Source: Cellulosimicrobium cellulans
GTDB lineage: Bacteria; Actinomycetota; Actinomycetes; Actinomycetales; Cellulomonadaceae
DNA length: 64,000 nt
Reading direction: 5' to 3'
NCBI RefSeq assembly: GCF_006539945.1
Contig: NZ_BJNZ01000014.1
Coordinates: 40,186 to 104,185 of the forward strand
The position numbers were made by a program, and so were the translations under genes. The first letter of the stretch is position 1; the number at the start of each line of letters is the position of its first letter. Below are positions 43,902 to 51,536 of this stretch, piece after piece. The notes beneath the pieces are model-generated. The model did no database searches. It worked only from the letters and a program-made list of their open reading frames with translations, and was not told the origin of the DNA.

Positions 43902-43960
43902 TTGACCCTCATACCCCTGGTGGGTATATTCGCCATCGTTCGATACCCCGCCGGGGTATC
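43902..43960 (+). promoter_or_regulatory. Copper promoter with two CsoR-type operators
   Basis: -35 TTGACC (43902-43907), 17-base spacer, -10 TATATT (43925-43930) reading toward copZ. ATACCC-CTGGT-GGGTAT (43911-43927) fills the spacer and reaches the -10 box. GATACCCCG-C-CGGGGTATC (43942-43960) is a perfect palindrome just after the likely start point. Both match the TACCCC/GGGGTA pattern bound by CsoR. No csoR gene is in the window. Confidence 0.88.
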
Positions 43961-43979
43961 CGGGACGAGGAGGAGCGCG

Positions 43980-44198
43980 ATGAGCATCGTCGAGATCGAG
44001 TACCAGGTGACCGGCATGACGTGCGGGCACTGCGAGACGTCGGTGCGCGAGGAGGTCGAGCAGGTGCCCGGCGTCACCGCGATCGACGTCAGCGCCACCA
44101 CCGGTCGGCTCGTCGTCACGGCCGACCAGCCCCTCGACGACTCCGCGGTCGTGGCCGCGGTCGACGAGGCCGGGTACCAGGCGGTGCGGGTCCCATGA
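43980..44198 (+). CDS. copZ: Copper chaperone (heavy-metal-associated domain protein)
   Basis: 72 residues, a single ferredoxin-like HMA domain with GMTCGHCETSV; the two Cys residues bind Cu(I). It delivers copper to the CopA ATPase encoded two genes downstream. GAGGAGG lies just upstream of the ATG. The stop overlaps the next start (ATGA). First gene of the CsoR-type operon. Confidence 0.95.
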   Translation: MSIVEIEYQVTGMTCGHCETSVREEVEQVPGVTAIDVSATTGRLVVTADQPLDDSAVVAAVDEAGYQAVRVP

Positions 44199-45175
44199 GA
44201 GCCCCCGCCCGCATCGGGCTGTACGCCGCAGGGCTCGGCGTCGTGTTCGTCGCCTCCGCCGCGATCGCCGGGGCCGTCGTCCCGGAGGACGCCGTGCCGG
44301 ACCCTGCCGCCTCGCACGCCCCGGAGCATGCCGCCGAGGAGCAGCGCACACCGGCCGGTGACCCCGAGCCGGAGAGCACGAGAGGAGCGGCCACGACGCG
44401 CGGACTGTCCCTGGAGCAGGACGGCTACACGCTCGGCGAGATCGAGGCACCGGGGGCGGTGGGCGAGGCCGGAGAGCTGGCGTTCACCGTCACCGGCCCC
44501 TCCGGGGAACCCGTCACGGAGTTCGACGTCGCGCACGAGCAGCGCCTGCACCTCATCGTCGTGCGCTCCGACGGCGCGCACTTCCGGCACGTCCACCCCG
44601 CGATGGACGCGGACGGGCGCTGGTCGCTGCCCTGGGCCTGGGACGCCGCCGGGACCTACCGCGTCTACGCGGACGCCGCGCCCAGCGCGGGCGACGCCGT
44701 CACCCTGACCCGCACGGTCGACGTCGCGGGCGGGCTCGACCCGGTCCGCGACGCCGAGGTCTCCACCACGGCGTCGGTCGACGGGTACGACGTCGCGCTC
44801 GACGGGCAGCTCGTGGCCGGGACGGCCTCCCGGCTGACCGTCGAGATCACGCGCGACGGCCGGCCCGTCACGACGCTCGAGCCCTACCTCGGCGCCTACG
44901 GGCACCTCGTCGCGCTGCGCGACGGCGACCTCGCCTACCTGCACGCACACCCTGAGGGCGACGAGCCGGAGGCGGGCCAGGTCTCCGGCCCGACCGTGTC
45001 GTTCGGCGTCGAGGCGCCCACGCCGGGCCGCTACCTGCTGTACCTCGACTTCCAGGTGGAGGGCCAGGTGCGCACCGCGGCGTTCGTCGTCGAGGCGACG
45101 GCCGACGGCGCTCCTGCCCCCGCGTCGGACGACGCCCCCGCCGCCGGTCACGACCCGGCGACGCACGACCACTGA
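44195..45175 (+). CDS. Secreted or membrane-anchored His-rich copper-operon protein
   Basis: 326 residues. N-terminal hydrophobic segment (about residues 7-27) that can be a signal anchor, an acidic His/Glu/Pro linker, then two beta-rich domains with [10 protein letters not shown] and [12 protein letters not shown], and a His/Asp-rich C-terminal tail. Those clustered His residues are likely metal ligands. The family is common in actinobacterial copper operons but has no established function that I know; periplasmic-side copper binding is the natural reading. Translationally coupled to copZ and 49 bases before copA. Confidence 0.85.
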   Translation: MRAPARIGLYAAGLGVVFVASAAIAGAVVPEDAVPDPAASHAPEHAAEEQRTPAGDPEPESTRGAATTRGLSLEQDGYTLGEIEAPGAVGEAGELAFTVTGPSGEPVTEFDVAHEQRLHLIVVRSDGAHFRHVHPAMDADGRWSLPWAWDAAGTYRVYADAAPSAGDAVTLTRTVDVAGGLDPVRDAEVSTTASVDGYDVALDGQLVAGTASRLTVEITRDGRPVTTLEPYLGAYGHLVALRDGDLAYLHAHPEGDEPEAGQVSGPTVSFGVEAPTPGRYLLYLDFQVEGQVRTAAFVVEATADGAPAPASDDAPAAGHDPATHDH

Positions 45176-45224
45176 CCACGCCCGCACCCCCGGCAGCGCG
45201 CTGCCGGGCCGGAAGGAGGACCTC

Positions 45225-47543
45225 ATGACGGCACCGGCCGCCCCGTCACCGGGGACGTTCGTCGAGCTCGAGATCGGCGGGATGACGTGCGCCTCGTGCG
45301 CCATGCGGATCGAGAAGAAGCTCAACAGGCTCGAGGGCGTCACCGCGACCGTGAACTACGCGACGGAGAGGGCGAAGGTCACCGTCCCGGACGGCGTCGA
45401 CGCCGCCACGCTCATCGCCGAGGTCGAGAAGACCGGGTACACCGCCCAGCTCCCGCGCGTCGAGGACCCCGACGTCCCGGCAGCGGACGAGGCGGACGAC
45501 GCCGAGCCCGAGCTCACGGCGCTGCGGCAGCGCCTCGTCGGGGCCGTGGTGCTCTCCGTGCCGGTCGTCGCGATGGCGATGGTCCCCGCGCTCCAGTTCA
45601 CGTACTGGCAGTGGGCCAGCCTCGCGCTCGCCGCGCCCGTCGTGGTGTGGGCGGCCTGGCCCTTCCACCGCGCCGCGTGGACCAACCTGCGCCACGGCGC
45701 GGCGACGATGGACACCCTCATCTCCGTGGGGACCGGCGCCGCGTTCCTGTGGTCCCTCTACGCGCTGTTCCTCGGCACCGCGGGCGAGCCGGGCATGACG
45801 CACCCGTTCACACTGTCCGTCGCGCCCACCGACGGCGCCGGGAACATCTACCTGGAGGTCGCGGCCGGGGTCACGACCTTCATCCTCGCCGGCCGCTACT
45901 TCGAGAAGCGGTCCAAGCGGCAGGCCGGCGCCGCGCTGCGGGCTCTGCTCGAGCTCGGCGCCAAGGACGTGGCGGTGCTGCGCGACGGCGCCGAGACCCG
46001 CATCCCGATCTCGGAGCTCGCGGTGGGCGACGAGTTCGTCGTGCGCCCCGGCGAGAAGATCGCCACGGACGGCACGGTCGTCGCGGGCACCTCCGCCGTC
46101 GACGCCTCGATGCTCACGGGCGAGTCCGTGCCCGTCGAGGTGGGCGAGGGCGACGCCGTGACGGGCGCGACCGTCAACGCGGGCGGGCGGCTCGTCGTGC
46201 GCGCCACGCGCGTCGGCGGCGACACGCAGCTCGCACAGATGGCCCGGCTCGTCGAGGACGCCCAGTCCGGCAAGGCCCAGGTCCAGCGGCTCGCCGACCG
46301 CGTCTCCGCGGTCTTCGTCCCGATCGCCATCGCGATCGCCGTCGGCACCCTGGGCGCCTGGCTCGGAGCGGGTGCGCCCGCCTCCGCGGCCTTCACCGCC
46401 GCCGTCGCGGTGCTCATCATCGCGTGCCCGTGCGCCCTCGGCCTCGCCACCCCGACGGCGCTGCTCGTCGGGACGGGGCGCGGTGCGCAGATGGGCGTCC
46501 TCATCAAGGGACCCGAGGTGCTGGAGTCCACCCGGACCGTGGACACCGTCGTGCTCGACAAGACCGGGACCGTGACGACGGGCGTCATGACGCTGACCGA
46601 CGTCGTCACCGGCACCGGGGTCGACCGCGCCGAGCTCCTGCGTCTCGCCGGGGCGCTCGAGGACGCGTCCGAGCACCCGGTCGCCCGGGCGATCGCCCGG
46701 GGCGCCACGCAGGAGGTGGGCCCGCTCCCGGTGCCCGCGGAGTTCAGCAACGTCGAGGGCAAGGGCGTGCAGGGTGTCGTGGACGGGCACGCCGTCCTCG
46801 TCGGCCGCGAGTCGCTCCTCGCCGAGTGGGCGCAGCACCTCCCGCGCGAGCTCGCCGACGCCAAGGCGCGCGCCGAGGAGCAGGGCGGCACGGCCGTCGT
46901 CGTCGGCTGGGACGGGCGCGCCCGCGGGATCCTCGTGGTGGCCGACGCGGTCAAGCCCACGAGCGCCGAGGCGATCCGCCGGCTCCGCGCGCTCGGCCTC
47001 ACCCCGGTGCTCCTCACCGGGGACAACGCGACCGTCGCGCGCCGGATCGCGGCCGAGGTCGGCATCGACGAGGTGATCGCCGAGGTCATGCCCCGGGACA
47101 AGGTCGACGTCGTGTCCCGGCTCCAGGCCGAGGGCAAGGTCGTCGCGATGGTCGGCGACGGCGTGAACGACGCCGCGGCCCTCGCCCAGGCGGACCTGGG
47201 GCTGGCCATGGGGACGGGCACGGACGTCGCGATCGAGGCCGCCGACATCACGCTCGTGCGGGGCGACCTGCGCTCCGCGGCCGACGCGATCCGCCTCGCG
47301 CGGCGGACGCTCGGCACCATCAGGGTGAACCTGTTCTGGGCCTTCGCCTACAACGTCGCCGCGATCCCGCTCGCCGCGCTCGGCCTGCTCAACCCCATGC
47401 TCGCGGGCGCCGCGATGGCGTTCTCCAGCGTCTTCGTCGTGGGCAACAGCCTGCGGCTGCGGTCGTTCTCCAGCCGGGCCACGAGCCCGGACCCGACGAC
47501 CACCATCTCGACGACGCCGACCGTGGAGCTCGCCGGCGTCTGA
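45225..47543 (+). CDS. copA: Copper-exporting P1B-type ATPase
   Basis: 772 residues. One N-terminal HMA domain with GMTCASC (about residues 17-23), eight membrane segments with the CPC copper motif [17 protein letters not shown] (about 397-413), phosphorylation site DKTGTVTTG with the Asp at about 445, the HP motif SEHPVARAI in the nucleotide domain, and [21 protein letters not shown] plus the late membrane-helix [11 protein letters not shown] and [14 protein letters not shown] match Cu(I) exporters. GGAAGGAGG precedes the ATG. A strong hairpin follows. Confidence 0.97.
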   Translation: MTAPAAPSPGTFVELEIGGMTCASCAMRIEKKLNRLEGVTATVNYATERAKVTVPDGVDAATLIAEVEKTGYTAQLPRVEDPDVPAADEADDAEPELTALRQRLVGAVVLSVPVVAMAMVPALQFTYWQWASLALAAPVVVWAAWPFHRAAWTNLRHGAATMDTLISVGTGAAFLWSLYALFLGTAGEPGMTHPFTLSVAPTDGAGNIYLEVAAGVTTFILAGRYFEKRSKRQAGAALRALLELGAKDVAVLRDGAETRIPISELAVGDEFVVRPGEKIATDGTVVAGTSAVDASMLTGESVPVEVGEGDAVTGATVNAGGRLVVRATRVGGDTQLAQMARLVEDAQSGKAQVQRLADRVSAVFVPIAIAIAVGTLGAWLGAGAPASAAFTAAVAVLIIACPCALGLATPTALLVGTGRGAQMGVLIKGPEVLESTRTVDTVVLDKTGTVTTGVMTLTDVVTGTGVDRAELLRLAGALEDASEHPVARAIARGATQEVGPLPVPAEFSNVEGKGVQGVVDGHAVLVGRESLLAEWAQHLPRELADAKARAEEQGGTAVVVGWDGRARGILVVADAVKPTSAEAIRRLRALGLTPVLLTGDNATVARRIAAEVGIDEVIAEVMPRDKVDVVSRLQAEGKVVAMVGDGVNDAAALAQADLGLAMGTGTDVAIEAADITLVRGDLRSAADAIRLARRTLGTIRVNLFWAFAYNVAAIPLAALGLLNPMLAGAAMAFSSVFVVGNSLRLRSFSSRATSPDPTTTISTTPTVELAGV

Positions 47544-47564
47544 CCGCAGCCGGTCCGGACCTCC

Positions 47565-47604
47565 CGTGCCCGGTGCTGCACCTGCTGGTGCGGTGCCGGG
47601 CACG
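47565..47604. terminator. Stem-loop after copA
   Basis: CGTGCCCGGTGCTGCACC (47565-47582), loop TGCT, and 47587-47604 pair over 18 positions, three of them G-U type. It lies between copA and the convergent small gene ending at 47620. Confidence 0.75.
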
Positions 47605-47619
47605 CCCCGTGCGTGCGGC

Positions 47620-47880
47620 TCACGCGCGCGAGGCGCTCACCTGGCCGACGACGCGCACCTCGACCTCGACGCCGTCGACGGTCTCGGGGACGTCGACCTC
47701 GTCAGAGGTGACGTTGACGCGCAGCAGCCAGTCGTCGACGGCCTCCTGCGCCCGCAGACCGCGCACGGGCGCGCCCGACACGTCGGCGCGCGCGATCCCG
47801 ACGCCGGTCACGCCGTCGAGGCCCGCCAGCTCGTCGCGGAGCGCAGCCTTGGCCTCGCGGGCTCGTTCGAGGGTCGCCAC
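47620..47880 (-). CDS. Small protein resembling the N-terminal domain of NAL1-like trypsin-fold proteases
   Basis: 86 residues. ARxAKxxLRxxLA followed by GVTGVGIARADVSG, WLLRVNVTSDEVDVPE and VDGVEVEVRVVGQ follows the order of the domain that precedes the catalytic part of many bacterial trypsin-like proteins (a VVGVGIG strand, then a strand of Val/Arg, then a VDGVxxDVxxVG strand). Here it stands alone, directly downstream of such a protease. GGGAGG is 9-10 bases before the GTG. It may be a trans-acting inhibitor or partner of the protease. The homology is my reading by eye. Confidence 0.72.
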   Translation of the reverse strand: MATLERAREAKAALRDELAGLDGVTGVGIARADVSGAPVRGLRAQEAVDDWLLRVNVTSDEVDVPETVDGVEVEVRVVGQVSASRA

Positions 47881-47956
47881 GGCGAACCACCTCCCGACCT
47901 CATTGTGCGCCCGTCGGGGCGTTCGCGGCAGGGCCAGGAGTCCTTGCCGGGCGCCG

Positions 47957-49042
47957 TCAGCCGAGCAGCGTCGCGCCGAGCCGCTCCAGCACGGTCCCGA
48001 TCGGGTTGCAGTACGTGAGCCCGGTGCCGTTCGCACCGCCCGTCTCCGACCCCGCGAACAGCAGCCCGAGCGCGACGCCGTCCTCCCGGTACACGAGCGA
48101 CCCCGAGTCGCCGCCGCGGGAGAACGGCCCGTCGCCCGTCGACTCGACCTCGATCTGGTCGTCGAACCGCAGCGCGCCGAGGCCGTCGCCGTACCCCACC
48201 ACGACGTCGTCGAGCTCGATGGCCGTGACGCGGCCCGCCGTGACCCCGGTGGTCCTGCCGGACTTGCCGACCGCCTCGCCACCCAGCGCGACGGCCGTCT
48301 CCGTGATGCGACCGACGGGGTACTCCGGGTCCACGGTCGGGTCGTCGAGGAGCGCGACGGCGGCGTCGACGGTCTGCGTGACGCCGGCCTCCAGCGGGAC
48401 GAGCGCGGCGAGGGCCCCGACACGGTCGTCGGGCGCGCTGCCACCGTCGGCGGGACCGGGCTGCACGACGACGTCCCCGACCCGGGCGGAGGGCGAACCC
48501 GCGAGCACGTGCCAGTTCGAGAGCGCGTAGACCGACGTGGCATCCGCGCCCGCCACGGGCGGCTCGGCGATGCGCACGAACGCGCCGAGCGTCCCGGCGG
48601 TGACGTCCACGTTCGCGATCGAGACGCCCGGGCGCAGCGGTCGCACCCGGCCGGTCTCGCCGGTCGCGTAGGCCGTGACGACCGGAGGCCGCAGGCCTGG
48701 CCCGCTCACGCCACCACCATCCCGACCTGCGCCGACGAGCGGGCGGATCCGGCCCGTGCGTCGCACGTCGACCGTGTCCCCCGCCTCCGAGGCGACCTTC
48801 CGCGCGATGCTGCGCGCGGTCGGCACGCCCAGACGGTACCGGACCGCGATGGCGTACCCGCCGTCGTCGTGCGGGGCGAGGCCGATCGCGAGGGTGGGCG
48901 CGCGCACGACCTCCGCGGCGTCGGGCACGTCACGCGCCTCGATCGCCGAGTCCGATCGGCCCGACAGACCCGACCGCTCCGCGAGCTCGCGCGCGTAGTC
49001 CGCGAGCTGCGACTTGATCTCCCGTGCCTTCTGCTGGTCCAT
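47957..49042 (-). CDS. Cytoplasmic trypsin-like serine protease
   Basis: 361 residues without a signal peptide. The N-terminal ~105 residues form a helix plus beta domain (LAIGLAPHDDGGYAIAVRYR and VDVRRTGRIRPL), followed by a chymotrypsin-fold domain with H178 in SNWHVLAG, D227 in TVDAAVALLDD and nucleophile S313 in SRGGDSGSLVYRE. All three catalytic residues are present, so it should be active. It resembles the widespread but little-studied NAL1-like intracellular group. ATG 49042 has a GGGGAC stretch upstream. The small companion gene lies 76 bases downstream on the same strand. Substrates unknown. Confidence 0.87.
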   Translation of the reverse strand: MDQQKAREIKSQLADYARELAERSGLSGRSDSAIEARDVPDAAEVVRAPTLAIGLAPHDDGGYAIAVRYRLGVPTARSIARKVASEAGDTVDVRRTGRIRPLVGAGRDGGGVSGPGLRPPVVTAYATGETGRVRPLRPGVSIANVDVTAGTLGAFVRIAEPPVAGADATSVYALSNWHVLAGSPSARVGDVVVQPGPADGGSAPDDRVGALAALVPLEAGVTQTVDAAVALLDDPTVDPEYPVGRITETAVALGGEAVGKSGRTTGVTAGRVTAIELDDVVVGYGDGLGALRFDDQIEVESTGDGPFSRGGDSGSLVYREDGVALGLLFAGSETGGANGTGLTYCNPIGTVLERLGATLLG

Positions 49043-49135
49043 CGGTGCACCGTCCCCTCGCCCGACGGACGGCTCCCGCCGTCCGCGTCCTGCCGAGCGA
49101 GTCTGACGGCAGCCGCCCACACCCGCACCGCGCCA

Positions 49136-49199
49136 CGCCGAAAGGTGCGTATCCGCCCCAAGATGGCAAGCACCCGGGGCGGATACGCACTTCTCGGCG
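49136..49199. terminator. 24-bp stem-loop after the YhgE/Pip gene
   Basis: Arms 49136-49159 and 49176-49199 pair at 22 of 24 positions around a 16-base loop. It lies between the end of the YhgE/Pip gene (49212) and the start of the protease gene (49042), both on the minus strand. Confidence 0.72.
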
Positions 49200-49211
49200 C
49201 ACAGCGGGCGG

Positions 49212-51536
49212 TCAGGCCCGGAGCAGCTGCTCCACCCGGACCGACCGGCGGCGGGCGACGACGAGGGTCGTCACCGCCACCGACGCGAGGCCCCACAGCA
49301 CGAGCGCGACGGCGTCGCCCGCCCCTCCGGCCGCCCCCGGGTCGATGATCGACGTGAGCACGCGGAGCGCCGAGCCCACGGGCAGGACGTCGCGCAGGCC
49401 CGTGAGCGCGGCCGGGACGGTCGCGACGATTCCCGTCGCGACGAGCAGCACCGCGACGAGCAGGCTGATGGCCCGCCCCACGTTCCCGAGGAGCGCGGCG
49501 AGCGCCTGGTTGAGCGCGACGAAGACCACCGACGCGAGCGCCCCGACCGCGAGCAGACCGATCCAGCCGCCCATGCTCGCCCCCTCGACCGCGGCGAGGA
49601 CGCCGCCGACCACGAGGCCGGTCGCGGCGGCGATCCCCGCCGGCAGCGCCAGCGCGGCCAGTGCGAGCCGCCCCGCGGTCCGCGTGGACCCGATGAGCTT
49701 CGCGGGTACGGGCGGGAACGCGACGAAGATCGCGAGCGCACCGAGCCACAGGGCGAGGACGGCGAACAGCGGGCCGGTCGACCCGGTGCCGAGGTCGTCG
49801 ACACCCGGAGCGGCCACCGGGTCCGCGACGACCGCGGAGAGGTTCTCGCGCTCGGCGTCCGTGTAGGTGGGAATCTGCTCCGTCGCGTCGCCGAGTCCCT
49901 GGGCCAGCTCGGTCGTCCCGTCCGCGAGCTGCCCGACGCCGCCCGCGAGGTCGCCCGCGCCCGTCGCCAGGTCCTGGGTCCCGGTCGCGAGCTGGTCGGC
50001 CCCCGTCCCGAGCGCCCCGACCCCCGTGGCGAGCCCGTCCGCCCCCGTCGAGAGGTCGCCCGCCCCACCCGCGAGCTGCGCGGCGCCGTCGGCCACCTGG
50101 TCGGCGCCGGTCGCCAGCCGCCCGAGCCCCGTCGAGAGGTCGCGCGCTCCCCCGGCGACGCCCGTCGCGCCCGTGGCGGTCTGCGCCGCACCGCTCGCGA
50201 GCCGGTCCGCGCCCTGCGCGGCCTGGTCGACCCCGGCCGCGAGGGCGTAGAGCCCGGTGGGCCCGTCCGCGCCCGACGGCGCCCCGGCCAGGGCGGCGTT
50301 GCCCGCCGCGACCTCGGCCGCGCCGACCGCGAGCGGCCGCAGTGCGGCGAGCTGCTGGTCGAGCGCCACGCAGGCGGGCGACGTCGGGTCGGCCGCGCAC
50401 CCCGCCTGGACCTTCTGCTGCTCGATCCCGGCGACGACCTGCGCGAGGCCGCCGGCGACGTCTCGTGACCCCGTCGCGAGCCGGGTCCCGAGCGCCGGGA
50501 GCGACGTGGACCCTCCGCCGGGGAGGGGGACGGCCGAGATCGAGGCGTCGAGCGTGCCGAGCCCGCTCGCCAGGTCGGACGCGCCACCCGAGACGCCCGC
50601 GACGCCGTCGGCCAGACCCTGGGCGCCGGACGCGAGCGAGCCCGCGCCGGACGCGGACTGCGCGACGCCGTCCGCGACCTGCCGCGACCCGGTGGCGACG
50701 CCCTGCGCCCCGGTCGCGAGGTCGCCCGCGCCGGACGCGAGCTGGTCCGCACCCGAGCCGAGCTCGCCGACCCCGGACGCGAGCGCCCCGGCCCCGGTCG
50801 CGAGCTCGCCCGCGCCGGACGCGAGCTGCGTCGCCCCGTCGCTCGCCTGGGACGCGCCGTCGGCGAGCTGGTCGGCGCCGTCCGCGGCCTCGCCGAGCTG
50901 CTCGTTCAGGGTCGTGAAGCCGACGAGCACGCCGTCCACGTAGTTCTCGGTGAGCGTCGTGCCGAGCACGGAGGTCGCCGTGGTCGTGACGATGCGCGCG
51001 AGCGCCTCGTCCACGACCCGCCCGCCGGGCGCCGTCTCGACGGTCAGCGTGGCCTGGGTCGCGTCGGACGCGTCGCCGCTGAACGACGTGGCCGCCGCGG
51101 AGAAGTCCTCCGGGATCGTCACGACGGCCGAGTAGGTGCCGTCGGCGAGCCCGGACGCGGCGTCGTCGGCGTCGGTGATGACCCAGTCGTAGTTCGTCGT
51201 GCCGGGGTCGGGCTGCACGGCGACCGGTCCGGTGTCCGTCGAGGCGGCACCCCCGCTCACGAGCCCGGCCGTGAGCTGACGTCCCAGCGGGACGGTCTGG
51301 CCGTCGACCTCGACGGGCTCGTCGAGGTTGACGATCGCCGCCTGCACCGTGTCGAGCCGTTCTTGCGGGTTCCACAGCGCCCACAGCAGCAGGCCCAGCA
51401 CCGCGAGGGGCAGCACGACGGCGGCGACGACGGTCCAGAGGCGTCGCGCGTCGAGCCGGGTCCTGGCGCCGGCGGGCGACGGTGCGTCCGGAGTGGTCGG
51501 GTCGGCCTGTGCCGTGTCGGGCGGGAAGACGCTCAT
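49212..51536 (-). CDS. YhgE/Pip domain membrane protein
   Basis: 774 residues. One N-terminal membrane segment (WTVVAAVVLPLAVLGLLLWALW), an extracytoplasmic domain with AAIVNLDEPV and DYDWVIT-like strands, a very long repetitive helical region built of GADQLASGAGDLATG-type 7/11-residue repeats (about residues 210-560), then five membrane segments. This is the YhgE/Pip architecture, as in the phage infection protein of lactococci and the YhgE toxins/type VII-associated proteins. Function here unknown; ABC-2-like export is plausible. ATG overlaps the stop of the MMPL gene (ATGA), so the two are made together. Confidence 0.9.
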   Translation of the reverse strand: MSVFPPDTAQADPTTPDAPSPAGARTRLDARRLWTVVAAVVLPLAVLGLLLWALWNPQERLDTVQAAIVNLDEPVEVDGQTVPLGRQLTAGLVSGGAASTDTGPVAVQPDPGTTNYDWVITDADDAASGLADGTYSAVVTIPEDFSAAATSFSGDASDATQATLTVETAPGGRVVDEALARIVTTTATSVLGTTLTENYVDGVLVGFTTLNEQLGEAADGADQLADGASQASDGATQLASGAGELATGAGALASGVGELGSGADQLASGAGDLATGAQGVATGSRQVADGVAQSASGAGSLASGAQGLADGVAGVSGGASDLASGLGTLDASISAVPLPGGGSTSLPALGTRLATGSRDVAGGLAQVVAGIEQQKVQAGCAADPTSPACVALDQQLAALRPLAVGAAEVAAGNAALAGAPSGADGPTGLYALAAGVDQAAQGADRLASGAAQTATGATGVAGGARDLSTGLGRLATGADQVADGAAQLAGGAGDLSTGADGLATGVGALGTGADQLATGTQDLATGAGDLAGGVGQLADGTTELAQGLGDATEQIPTYTDAERENLSAVVADPVAAPGVDDLGTGSTGPLFAVLALWLGALAIFVAFPPVPAKLIGSTRTAGRLALAALALPAGIAAATGLVVGGVLAAVEGASMGGWIGLLAVGALASVVFVALNQALAALLGNVGRAISLLVAVLLVATGIVATVPAALTGLRDVLPVGSALRVLTSIIDPGAAGGAGDAVALVLWGLASVAVTTLVVARRRSVRVEQLLRA

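Noticed and set aside
50000..50900. Repetitive DNA in the YhgE/Pip gene considered as a tandem repeat locus or CRISPR-like array
   Set aside because: The period follows the coding frame and reflects a helical protein repeat (GADQLASG-type); unit sequences vary and there are no unique spacers.
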